A DNA stretch of 64,000 nt, from NCBI RefSeq assembly GCF_033095945.1, contig NZ_AP026800.1, forward strand, positions 806,001-870,000. The letters run 5' to 3'. Numbering within the stretch: the stretch's first letter is position 1; every line of letters begins with the position of its first letter. Of this stretch, positions 55,586 to 64,000 are shown in pieces. The translations under genes were made by a program, and so were the position numbers. The notes beneath the pieces are model-generated. The model was not told where the DNA came from and did not search any database. It saw only the letters and a list, made by a program, of their open reading frames with translations. This stretch comes from Bombiscardovia apis. Lineage in GTDB: Bacteria > Actinomycetota > Actinomycetes > Actinomycetales > Bifidobacteriaceae.

Positions 55586-57115
55586 TCGCATTAAACTGGG
55601 AAACTCGCCCGAGTTTGATACCGAGTACAGTTATAATGACCAAGGACAGTTAACGGAAAAAACGGCGCGAACGGGAAGGATTTCGTACGGAGGTCTGGCA
55701 TTATCGCTGGAATGGACGAGGTCAGTTAACCGGGGTAAGGACGCCGGGTAACCAGTGCTGGGAGTATGTTTATGATGCTTTTGGTCGGCGGATACGCAAA
55801 ATTTCAGGTAATTAACGGCCAGCGGGAGCAGATAAAGAGACCGTTAAGCCAGACAGCTGAACTTTATCAGGCACACACCGAATTACCTGTGTCACATCAA
55901 CCACCCGTCAGGAAAGTAACGCAGGCCAAAGTTATCGGCTATGATTATTTTGGCAGGGAGACCGATTAGTGGAAGAAATCCCTCTTTACGCTGATGGCAC
56001 ACCTGCTTATAATGAATCGATACAGTGGTTATATAAACGAATGAGCTGGAGCCTTTTGCGCGCTATGAAAAAGGTCAGCTGCATTATGTGGTATGTGACC
56101 AGATAGGAACGCCAAGGGAGCTATTTGATGAGCGGGGTAATTTAAAGGTTATCCCGGCATGATATTTGGGGCAAGACCAACAGCTACGGGTATAAAGCAG
56201 CGAATGATGATACCGTACTGGATTGTCATTTACGCTATTTAGGGCAGTTATAGCGATGATGAAAGTGGGCTACACTATAATCGATTCAGGTATTATGACC
56301 CGGATACGGGGCAGTATATTAGTCCTGACCCGATAGGGCTATCGGGTGGAATAAATCCATATGGATATGCACATAATCCGCTGACTTAGGTTGACCCGTT
56401 GGGGCTGATTAACTATGAAGACGGGAAGGAGGCGAGTACTTCAGATAATATAAATGTTAATGAGCTAAACTTTACTGAAACAGTTGAAAATCATCTTAAT
56501 GATTTAAACAAGGCTGGCGATAAAGTGAGGCTTATGGTGATTCTAAAAATCTTTACAAGAAATCATGAGTTCTCAAAAACCAGTAACAGACCCTAGAGGT
56601 GTTCCGGGAGCTTTTACGCCGGGATGTAGAAGGTACTACGAATGCTAGTAAGGGAAATATGAATTAGTCATTGATCCCAAGACAAATACCGTACTTCATT
56701 TCCTATTTAAAAGTGAAAAATGACAATGAATAAGTTATTATTGATTTTTATCAAACAGATAAACCTCTTTTAGGAAAGCTTGTTTATCGAGAATCAGAAT
56801 ACTCTTTAGATTTTATTGAATGTTCTGATGATAATTTAGCTAGATTATCCGGTGATGGTGGGCGTACCTCTCTGACAGTACATACACTGCAAATTGAAAT
56901 GGTATTAATACAGGAAAGTTACTCTATCCTTGGGGATTATTTCCTTTAATACATGCTATTGATAAAACCACTTACAATACCTGATAGTTATTATGGTGAG
57001 CTATCTGTAATACTGCAAAAAACAAACTTATATCGGAGTATCCATTGAATTTCCAGACTCTGAAAATTGGGAGCTATGTAAAGATCCATCTTCCGGTTGG
57101 GTTTTTGTAGGTAAC
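55583..57115 (+). pseudogene. Rhs core, toxin 7 and truncated immunity 7, second copy
   Basis: Counterpart of 26374-27915. The TAG in the tip (near 56388) and the toxin frameshift are shared. Immunity 7 ends at GWVFVGN, where the sequence jumps to the repeat of 33712. Confidence 0.75.
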
Positions 57116-57124
57116 AGCTGCAGT

Positions 57125-57161
57125 TGCCCCCCCCATATGAAATAGTTCGGGGGGGGGGGCA
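57125..57161. repeat. C8/G11 hairpin (second copy)
   Basis: Counterpart of 33721-33757, with C8 and G11 instead of C10 and G10. Confidence 0.7.
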
Positions 57162-57407
57162 GTATAAAACGGGAGCTGAAAACGTATGCTAGTATCTCAA
57201 TCCTTTTGTTAATGATATAAAAACTCCCATCATGCTTTTATCGCTACACTTAGGAACATTATAAAGTGCCTAAGTATCCCGCACTTTGGCCCGACAGCTA
57301 CTTAGAATTGGTGAGTACTGAAGTGAAGCGCTTTTCTGCCACATTACTTGTACCGGGCAAAAACGCACAAAAACTGAGAAGGCAGTTATACGGATAATTC
57401 TAACTTT

Positions 57408-57704
57408 TTGGCTGACATGTATGGGGATGAGTATTTCCCTGATTTCTTGGTAGACAAGGTAAAGAAAGTTCTCACCGAACTCGATGCCTTTTTGGCAGAT
57501 AAGAACTATACTCCCGAGACGGTGCAGGAGGCTTTCGACAAGGCAACCTTGCAGATTAACGGCTTGGAAGAAGAGTTTGAAGAGAATGGTAGCGAGATTG
57601 AAACTGCCGCCCGTGATTCTATAGCTGAAACTGTTGATCACATGCTCCAGCATTACGATATTGATATTGACTTAGAAGAAGCCCTGAGAGAGCGCGAATG
57701 GTAG
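57408..57704 (+). CDS. DUF5713-like protein, second copy
   Basis: Same 98 residues as the gene at 34007, with the same uncertain start. The upstream region differs by indels. Confidence 0.6.
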   Translation: MADMYGDEYFPDFLVDKVKKVLTELDAFLADKNYTPETVQEAFDKATLQINGLEEEFEENGSEIETAARDSIAETVDHMLQHYDIDIDLEEALREREW

Positions 57705-58035
57705 AACAGATGGAGTCTGAAGCAGGTGACCTAGCATGGGTACAGGCTTTGCAGATGGCTGTTGAAGAGACCTTTCTCATAGATGATTCTCGCGAGGCTT
57801 TTGAACACTTGGTCAAGCGATTTGCCGAAGCTGACTTGCTTTTTGAGTTGAATGAAGGAGAAGATTCGGCTTATCTGTATATTCCGAAACACCCGGGAAA
57901 TCGATGCCCGGAGCAGTTGTGAGGAGTGAATCGTTAGACAACACAATTGGCGAACAACAAGGCAAGAGCGTGATGGTAGATTTCGACGCTGCAGTTGAGC
58001 CAATCGGTATCAAGATAATGCCTGCAAGAACGTAG
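57698..58035 (+). pseudogene. Second copy of the overlapping hypothetical gene, frameshifted
   Basis: Equals 34297-34635 except for one C lost in CACCCC near 57893, which ends the protein early (KHPGNRCPEQL, then stop). Confidence 0.7.
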
Positions 58036-58064
58036 ACGAAGCTATATGATCGCAGTTCAAGATT

Positions 58065-58130
58065 CGATGTTGTGCTCAGTGAGAAGGTTCTGAGAACAAT
58101 TATCGCTGAGCACAACATCGATTATTTTTT
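58065..58130 (+). terminator. Terminator, second copy
   Basis: Same 15-bp stem and T run as at 34665-34730. Confidence 0.85.
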
Positions 58131-58148
58131 AGACCAAACTATCTATTT

Positions 58149-61100
58149 TTAATCCTTCGTGTGTAGGAGCTGTCGTTTGCGGCTGACCTGTATAGCTGCG
58201 TAGACAAGTCCGCAAGATGCAGAAAGCGCGAAAGCGGACAAGGCTCCTATGCGCCCGGTTGGGGTTGATCCTGCGGCAGGGAGTGTGTAGAAGGTGCTGG
58301 GTGGGATTTGACTGCCGTATGTGAAGTTAGTGTTGTAGTCAGGTTGAGGATAGCTCCCCAATGTCCAGTGGAGTTGTGCGCTGACTTGGCCAGGGGAGTG
58401 GGCTGGGGTGTTGACCGCCCACTTTCCGCTGGCTTGGTCGAATCCGGGTGGGCCTGCGCTGGCGATACCGCCGAACGTCATGTCGGTGACGGCCAGCGTC
58501 TGTTTGGCTGTGGCCTGCGCCGGCGTGTAGTGTTCTACCGCGTCTATGTCGCCTTGTCCCAGCTGCCCGGAGTTGTTGTCGCCCCAGGTGTAGGTCTTGT
58601 TGTCTGTGGTGATGGCGGCCATATGGTCGGAACCGGCGCTTGCTCGTTTCACGGGGCCCAGACCAGCCGCTGTGATGTCGTTGGGGCTTGGCGAATCCCA
58701 TTCCGTGGTGTTGCCCAGGTTGCCTTTGTTGTTGCACCCCCAGGTGTACAGGTGATTGCTGGAGGTGAGGGCGAGGGAGTTGAGGTAAAAAGCCTGTATG
58801 TGGCTGACCGTGGCTGGTAGGAGGTTCTTGGCGGTAAGGTCTATCGGTTGCGCTTGGTATTGGCCAGTTACGCTGGGGTCTCCCAACTGCCGCCGGCTGT
58901 TGCCGCCCCAACTGTAGGTATGTCCGTCGGCGGTTAGGGCCATGGAGTGGTTGTATCCGGCTGATACGGATACTGCGGTGGCCGGTAGCGCGCCTGCCGC
59001 AGTGATGTCGACTGGTTTCGGCTGCACCGTCGTGCTGCCCAGGTTGGTGGAGGTGCCCAATTGCCCCATGTCGTTGACACCCCATGAGTAGACATGGTGG
59101 TTGCTGGTGATCGCCAGGGCGTGTTGTAGTCCGGCCGCCAGATCGATCACATCGACGGGAAGATTGCCCAGCGCGGTGATGTCCACGGGGTTCACGTTGC
59201 GGTCAGAGGTGGCGGTGAGTGTGAGCGTGCCATACGAATTGGAGCCCCAGGCCCACACGTGCCCGTCTGCTGTGAGTGCGAAGGAGTATCTGTCGCTCGC
59301 ATATACTTTGGCCACGGTGTTCGGCAGCTTTCCCGCAGCTGTGATGTCCACCGGGCTGGTTTGGCTGAAAAAACCGCCGTTGCCGAGTTGGCCGTTGTAG
59401 TTGTATCCCCAGGCCCAGACGTGGTGATTGCTGTCCAAAGCCAGAACGAACTGTCCGCCGGTTGCCACCTGAAGTACATGGGTGCCGTCGGGGAGACGGA
59501 CCCGTACCGGATTGGCTGTGTTGCCAGTGGCGCCAGCGTTTCCAAGTCGTCCGGAAGCGGACATTCCCCAGCTATAGACGTTGCCATCGGCACCTATGGC
59601 AACGTTGTAAAATGGTCCAGCTGTCACGGACGTGTACACGATGTCTTGTGGGGCTTTCGGAACCGTGATCGACAGTGGGGTGCCGCCGGCCGCGGGCCCG
59701 GAGTCGGGGCTGATGGAGAAGGCCGCGTGGTCCTCCCAGTGGGCGGTCAAGGTCATGCTGGCGGTTACCTGATCGTTGAAATCCCAAGGTTGGCCGGCGT
59801 CGGTGAACCAGCCCAGGAACCAGGAGTTGCGCTTGGTGGGAGTTCTCGGCCAGTTCAGGCGCTCGCCTTCGGCCACTTCCTTGTCGCTGATGCTGGTGCT
59901 GTTGGCACCATTGTCGTTGAAATGTACCGTGTATAAGCCCTTGACATAGTAGCTGAATCTGATTGGGGTCTGGGGCTGGTCGTTGTAGGTCCATTCCACC
60001 TGGATGGGCACCGTGCCTACGGGGGAGGCGGGTATGCGGATGGTCCAGGCGCCGGTGGTGGGATCCTCGCTGAGTTTGCTGGCGGGCGCGGAGTTGAAGC
60101 TGATGGAGGTCATCTTCACTGTGGGGTTGCTCGACAGGATCGGTCTGAGCACAGGGGTTATGCTGGTGATGCCGGTGCCTTGCTGCCCAGTGCTGCTCGA
60201 GCCCCAGAAGTAGTTTTTGCCGTCACTGGTCATGGCCATCATGGCGGCCCCGCCGTCGCTGAGGGCGGTGACCGTGGCCGGGAGCTTGCCACTGGCGGTG
60301 AGATCTATAGGGTAGCCGCTGTAGATCTGCTGGTTGGCAGTGGTGCCGTTGCCCAGCTGGCCGTTGGTGTTCGAGCCCCAGGTGTAGACGTGGTGGTCGC
60401 TGGTGAGGGCCCGGCCTGTGCTGCCTCCGCCGTAGATGGCGGTGACTGTGGCGGGCAGGTTGCCGCCGGCGGTGATGTCGGAGAAGCGGTTGGGGAAGGT
60501 CGATGTGATTCCGGCGTTGCCCAGGTTGTAAGAGTCGTTGTGGCCCCAGGTGTACACATGCCCGTCTTGGGTCAAGGCCATGCACCAGGTGTTGTAGGAG
60601 CCTATCTGGACCACGTTCGTGGGAAAGCCGCTGGCCGCGCTCACCTCGAACGGCAGCACTCTTTCGTTGACGCGTGAGTTGATGTCCACATCATCGCGTT
60701 GTCCCCAACCATACACCCGGTGGTCGCTGGTGAGGGCCAGCGCGCTCCTGTTGCCGGCGGATAGGGCGGTGATGGTGGCCGGGACCTTGCCTTGGGCGGT
60801 GATGTCCACAGGTGTCGAGTTCGACCCCCAAGAAGCGGACATGTCTACACCGGTGTCGGTGCCCAGTGAACCAGCGGCGGCGTAACCCCAAGCGTAGACA
60901 TGGTGGTCCGAGGTCAGGGCCAATGAATAATAGCTATCTCCCGCCGCCACTTGCACAACCGTGGCGGGCAGTCTGCCCAGTGCCGTCATGTCTGTCGGGG
61001 TTGCGGGAGCGCCTGGTCTGCCAAGCTCGCCGCGGGTGGCGTCCCCCCAGGAGTATACGTGGTGGTCCGAGGTCAGGGCCAAGGTGTGCTGGTGACTGGT

Positions 61101-61490
61101 GGAGACTTGGGTGAAGGTGACATCGTCCGGCACTTGCACGCGGTTGGGTTTGGTGCGGTCGGTTCCAGGTTCGGTGCCCAGGTATCCACTGCCCCAGGCG
61201 TACAGATGCCCGTCCGAGCCGACGGCGACGGTGAAGTTGCCGGCCGCGCTCACCTGCTTGTAGCTGATGCCTGTTGGCGGCGAGGGCGGTGTGATCGAGG
61301 CTGTCCCCTCCCGCAGGGCGGGTCCCGAGTTCGGATCCAGCGTGAAGCCGCTGACCTTGGAGTTGTTATGTGATATGCGAGGCTTAAGATCAGATGTTTC
61401 TTGAGCCTGTGCTGGGCCGCTCCCCGCCCCAAGAAGTGCGAACATAAGCACTGCTGTTCCTAGGCTGCGGATAGTGACGTGATGGAGCAT
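58149..61490 (-). CDS. Double RCC1-propeller surface protein, second copy
   Basis: Encodes the same 1,113-residue protein as 34749-38090: signal peptide, seven RCC1 repeats, InlB B-repeat, seven repeats, LPAAG tail. An exact repeat of this size suggests either a very recent duplication or an assembly copy. Confidence 0.85.
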   Translation of the reverse strand: MLHHVTIRSLGTAVLMFALLGAGSGPAQAQETSDLKPRISHNNSKVSGFTLDPNSGPALREGTASITPPSPPTGISYKQVSAAGNFTVAVGSDGHLYAWGSGYLGTEPGTDRTKPNRVQVPDDVTFTQVSTSHQHTLALTSDHHVYSWGDATRGELGRPGAPATPTDMTALGRLPATVVQVAAGDSYYSLALTSDHHVYAWGYAAAGSLGTDTGVDMSASWGSNSTPVDITAQGKVPATITALSAGNRSALALTSDHRVYGWGQRDDVDINSRVNERVLPFEVSAASGFPTNVVQIGSYNTWCMALTQDGHVYTWGHNDSYNLGNAGITSTFPNRFSDITAGGNLPATVTAIYGGGSTGRALTSDHHVYTWGSNTNGQLGNGTTANQQIYSGYPIDLTASGKLPATVTALSDGGAAMMAMTSDGKNYFWGSSSTGQQGTGITSITPVLRPILSSNPTVKMTSISFNSAPASKLSEDPTTGAWTIRIPASPVGTVPIQVEWTYNDQPQTPIRFSYYVKGLYTVHFNDNGANSTSISDKEVAEGERLNWPRTPTKRNSWFLGWFTDAGQPWDFNDQVTASMTLTAHWEDHAAFSISPDSGPAAGGTPLSITVPKAPQDIVYTSVTAGPFYNVAIGADGNVYSWGMSASGRLGNAGATGNTANPVRVRLPDGTHVLQVATGGQFVLALDSNHHVWAWGYNYNGQLGNGGFFSQTSPVDITAAGKLPNTVAKVYASDRYSFALTADGHVWAWGSNSYGTLTLTATSDRNVNPVDITALGNLPVDVIDLAAGLQHALAITSNHHVYSWGVNDMGQLGTSTNLGSTTVQPKPVDITAAGALPATAVSVSAGYNHSMALTADGHTYSWGGNSRRQLGDPSVTGQYQAQPIDLTAKNLLPATVSHIQAFYLNSLALTSSNHLYTWGCNNKGNLGNTTEWDSPSPNDITAAGLGPVKRASAGSDHMAAITTDNKTYTWGDNNSGQLGQGDIDAVEHYTPAQATAKQTLAVTDMTFGGIASAGPPGFDQASGKWAVNTPAHSPGQVSAQLHWTLGSYPQPDYNTNFTYGSQIPPSTFYTLPAAGSTPTGRIGALSAFALSASCGLVYAAIQVSRKRQLLHTKD

Positions 61491-61790
61491 TAGAATGTTC
61501 CCCTTGCGCTGTTCAAGCTGCTATTAAGTTGCGACACGCGGCCTCGCAGTTCCCCAGCCAGCGTAAACCGCAGTTTCATCTTCCTGGTTGCATCGATGGT
61601 CACAAAAGTGGTCAAACTTTTGCAGCCGAGTTCATTCACCGTGTACATTGTATGCGATGTGTACAATGTTAACATGGTCGTTTGGTCTGAGCTGAGCGTG
61701 TTGGCCTTATTGCTGTCGATGGTAAACAGATACTAAAAGAAGTTTGTCTTCTATTTTAAATGGAGAAAAGTAAGACTTTCCGATATGGCA

Positions 61791-62351
61791 TTATTGCTGG
61801 TATTTGAAACAAGAGGTGATGTGATCGTTTAATAGGCCCGTGGCCTGTAAATATGAGTATACGATAGTAGACCCTGTAAACTTGAAGCCTCGCCTACGTA
61901 AGTCTTTGCTAACAACATCCGATAGTGGAGTCGAGCAGGGCACATCTTCTACTGCTTTCCAATTGCCAACTATCGGCTTGCCATCGACGAACGACCATAA
62001 ATACGCATCGAAAGAACCGAATTCATCTTGAACGGACATGAAAGCTTGGGCATTGCTGACTGCAGCGCGCACCTTGAGCTTGTTGCGCACAATGCCGGAG
62101 GTGGACAGAAGTGCGGCGATTTTGTCTTCACCATAAGATGCTACGGTTTGGTAATCGAAATTATCAAACGCTTCTACGAAGTTTTGCCGCTTGCGCAAGA
62201 TGAGATCCCAACTCAATCCGGCCTGCATACCTTCTAGAATTAAGAGCTCGAAGAGTTCGCGGTCATCGTGGGTGGGCACACCCCATTCGTGGTCATGGTA
62301 GTCGGTTTCTAATTCGCTTACCTGAGCCCATTCGCAACGCTCTACGCTCAT
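61791..62351 (-). CDS. tag: DNA-3-methyladenine glycosylase I, second copy
   Basis: Same protein as at 38391-38951, in the same arrangement with yaaA. Confidence 0.9.
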   Translation of the reverse strand: MSVERCEWAQVSELETDYHDHEWGVPTHDDRELFELLILEGMQAGLSWDLILRKRQNFVEAFDNFDYQTVASYGEDKIAALLSTSGIVRNKLKVRAAVSNAQAFMSVQDEFGSFDAYLWSFVDGKPIVGNWKAVEDVPCSTPLSDVVSKDLRRRGFKFTGSTIVYSYLQATGLLNDHITSCFKYQQ

Positions 62352-62356
62352 AGTGA

Positions 62357-63142
62357 CTACCTTTTCTGCCGGTTCTCATCCCTCGTGAAGTACCATTTGT
62401 GTTGGTCAGACATACTAGCATCAAAGCTATAACCCGCATCTCGGAAGTCTTTGAGAGCTGAACTTTCTTCAATGCGGTGCTCAATAATATAGCGGCTCAT
62501 GAGGCCTCGGGCGCGCTTGGCATAGAAGCTAATGACCTTGTATGTGCCATTCTTTTCGTCGAGGAAGATGGGTTCAATAATGGCGGCATTGAGCTTCTTT
62601 GGTTCGACAGCTCTCGAGTATTCTGCCGATGCTAGGTTGATTATGGTGGGCTCGGTTGCTTCGGCGAGCTCTTGGTTAAGGGAGGCGCTCAGCTTGCTCT
62701 TCCAGAATTGGTAGAGGTTGGTATAAGTGCCCGATGCCAAGCGGATGCCCATATCAAGGCGGTAAGGCTCAATAAGGTCGAGTGGGCGCAAGATGCCATA
62801 CAAGCCCGAAAGAATGCGGAGGTGGTCTTGGGCAAATTGCAGGTCTGCTTCTGAGAAGTTGCTGGCTGCCAAGCCTTCGTATGCTTCGCCTTTGAATGCC
62901 AATACGGCTTGTCGGGCCTTCGTTGCGCTAGCCTGGGAGCCCCAATTGGCAAAACGCTCGTAGGTGAGGTCGGCTAATTGGGGGCTAATCGACATGAGCT
63001 CGCGCAAGTCGGCAGTGCTGAGCGATTGGCAGGATTCTACGAGCGTTTGAGCCTCGTGCATAAACTGCGGTTGTGTGCCTTGCTCAGTGGGCAGGGGCGA
63101 GTTGAAATCTAGCGTTTTGGCTGGAGATAAGAGCGTAATCAT
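62357..63142 (-). CDS. yaaA: YaaA, second copy
   Basis: Same protein as at 38957-39742; start set at MITLLSPAK as in the first copy. Confidence 0.88.
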   Translation of the reverse strand: MITLLSPAKTLDFNSPLPTEQGTQPQFMHEAQTLVESCQSLSTADLRELMSISPQLADLTYERFANWGSQASATKARQAVLAFKGEAYEGLAASNFSEADLQFAQDHLRILSGLYGILRPLDLIEPYRLDMGIRLASGTYTNLYQFWKSKLSASLNQELAEATEPTIINLASAEYSRAVEPKKLNAAIIEPIFLDEKNGTYKVISFYAKRARGLMSRYIIEHRIEESSALKDFRDAGYSFDASMSDQHKWYFTRDENRQKR

Positions 63143-63196
63143 GGGGAAAACCAATCTAACTTGGCATGAGATGATGTGCATGTCACAGAAGCAAAG

Positions 63197-63270
63197 TCGG
63201 GCTGACAGGATTTGAACCTGCGACATCCTGCTCCCAAAGCAGGCGCGCTACCAAGCTGCGCTACAGCCCG
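63197..63270 (-). tRNA. tRNA-Pro (UGG), second copy
   Basis: Same 74 bases as 39797-39870. Confidence 0.93.
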
Positions 63271-63491
63271 AAGCCCGAAGCAATCGGGCACAAGATGTAA
63301 GTATAGCGCATAGTGCGGAAAGAAAGTTGCCCGCTGTGTTGCCGAATACGTCAGTAGTTTGGTGTCGGCTTACGATAAGCTCAATAGTGTCTATGTGCAC
63401 TGTGCTATGTGGGCGAAAATCGGGGAAATAGTTGCGTGGTCTACAGCGAACACAGTACGACCGCCACCAGAGAGTCGAAATGAGACAAGGT

Positions 63492-64000
63492 ATGAGTGAC
63501 GACCAGCAGAACTTTGACAATAATCAGCCAGGCAATGCGCCAGGCAACGATGCTCAATCTGCACCACAAAACCAACCAATGGCGCAGAGTAATCAAGAAG
63601 CTGACCCAGCGCAGGGGCAGGTGCCCTTCGATACGCAAGCTCCAACGCAGAGCTATGCAGGCAATGATGGATCTTATATGGGCGGCAACGATGGAAGCCA
63701 GTTCAATCAAGGTGCCCAGGAAAATTACGGTACCGGTCAGGTGCCATTCGCAGACGTGAAAGAGCATGAGCAAGAGGCCAAGAAGAAAACGATTGCTATT
63801 ATCGTTGCAATCATCGCAGTCATTGCGATTGTGGCGGCTCTGCTGGTTTGGAAGCCTTGGGGCGTAAAACGGGCTGACTATGAAGAAGCTGTTCATGCAA
63901 CCCGGCTACTGGAAGAGCAGAAAGCTACAATCAATGAGTATATTGGCAAGCTGTATAAGGGAGATAAGTCAAGCTCCAGCCAGGATGCAGACAAACTTAA
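63492..64000 (+). CDS. Membrane-anchored coiled-coil protein, second copy, cut by the window edge
   Basis: Same as 40092 onward; the first 169 codons are present, including the Gln-rich tail, the membrane helix and the start of the outer domain. Confidence 0.7.
   Translation, partial: MSDDQQNFDNNQPGNAPGNDAQSAPQNQPMAQSNQEADPAQGQVPFDTQAPTQSYAGNDGSYMGGNDGSQFNQGAQENYGTGQVPFADVKEHEQEAKKKTIAIIVAIIAVIAIVAALLVWKPWGVKRADYEEAVHATRLLEEQKATINEYIGKLYKGDKSSSSQDADKL

Larger units (their letters stand above)
50321..57115 (+). repeat. Second, indel-ridden copy of the Rhs island (copy of about 21127-27915)
   Basis: Order and content equal those of the first copy from inside the DUF2130 remnant to inside immunity gene 7, but small insertions and deletions occur throughout, mostly in runs of two or more equal bases. 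Almost every ORF that is intact in the first copy is broken here. The nonsense codons and frameshifts of toxins 3, 5, 6 and 7 are shared by both copies. This pattern fits uncorrected long-read sequence better than natural decay. Confidence 0.85.
57116..64000. repeat. Second copy of 33712-40600
   Basis: The offset is 23,404 at the left join and 23,400 from about 57,900. A handful of indels occur before about 57,900 and none that I noticed after it. The repeat runs off the right edge. Confidence 0.9.

Overview
The window looks like the chromosome of a Bifidobacteriaceae actinobacterium. The central bifid-shunt enzymes xfp (phosphoketolase), pta and ackA lie within 8 kb of each other, and the native genes are of moderate to high GC. 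Several large surface proteins carry secretion signals and cell-wall-sorting-like tails. A bee-gut lineage is plausible because the foreign insert resembles Rhs DNA of gut gammaproteobacteria of the Gilliamella/Orbaceae kind. That is an inference from protein style; no search was run.

Layout. 0-6 kb: two RCC1-repeat surface proteins, the first cut by the left edge, around a small DUF1304 membrane protein. 6-9.6 kb: a membrane-anchored DEDDh exonuclease and two alpha/beta hydrolases. 9.7-13.8 kb: an AT-rich pair, an RloC/PrrC-like SMC-type ATPase and a DUF2130 nuclease-like protein. 13.8-20.3 kb: TetR plus ABC exporter, a RibD/DHFR-like reductase, an aldo/keto reductase and a MerR regulator. 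20.4-21.4 kb: remnants of an OLD-type TOPRIM protein and of a second DUF2130 gene. 21.4-28.2 kb: a very AT-rich array of seven Rhs toxin tips, each followed by an immunity gene. 28.4-38.1 kb: a DUF285 surface protein, a TetR/DUF5692 unit with two matching operators, small genes and a third RCC1 protein. 38.4-50.1 kb: tag, yaaA, tRNA-Pro, a membrane-anchored coiled-coil protein, aroA, ackA, pta, a decayed lacI/MFS pair and a frameshifted xfp.

From about 50,321 to 57,115 the toxin-immunity array appears a second time with many single-base indels. From 57,116 to the right edge the sequence repeats 33,712-40,600, with a few indels up to about 57,900 and then apparently unchanged. Both joins fall inside genes, and the error-like indels stop partway through the repeat. 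I therefore suspect an assembly artefact built from uncorrected long reads, although a real duplication is not excluded.

Two themes deserve attention. First, G/C homopolymers of 10-11 bases recur. Two sit at the same codon of the signal peptides of paralogous RCC1 proteins, one in frame (10 G) and one out of frame (11 G), which looks like phase variation of surface proteins. One lies upstream of a hydrolase and one pair forms a C10/G10 hairpin. Second, in the first copy of the Rhs array every toxin is broken or reduced to a tail while all seven immunity ORFs are open. This pattern would fit an acquired immunity array in a Gram-positive host, if the frameshifts are real.
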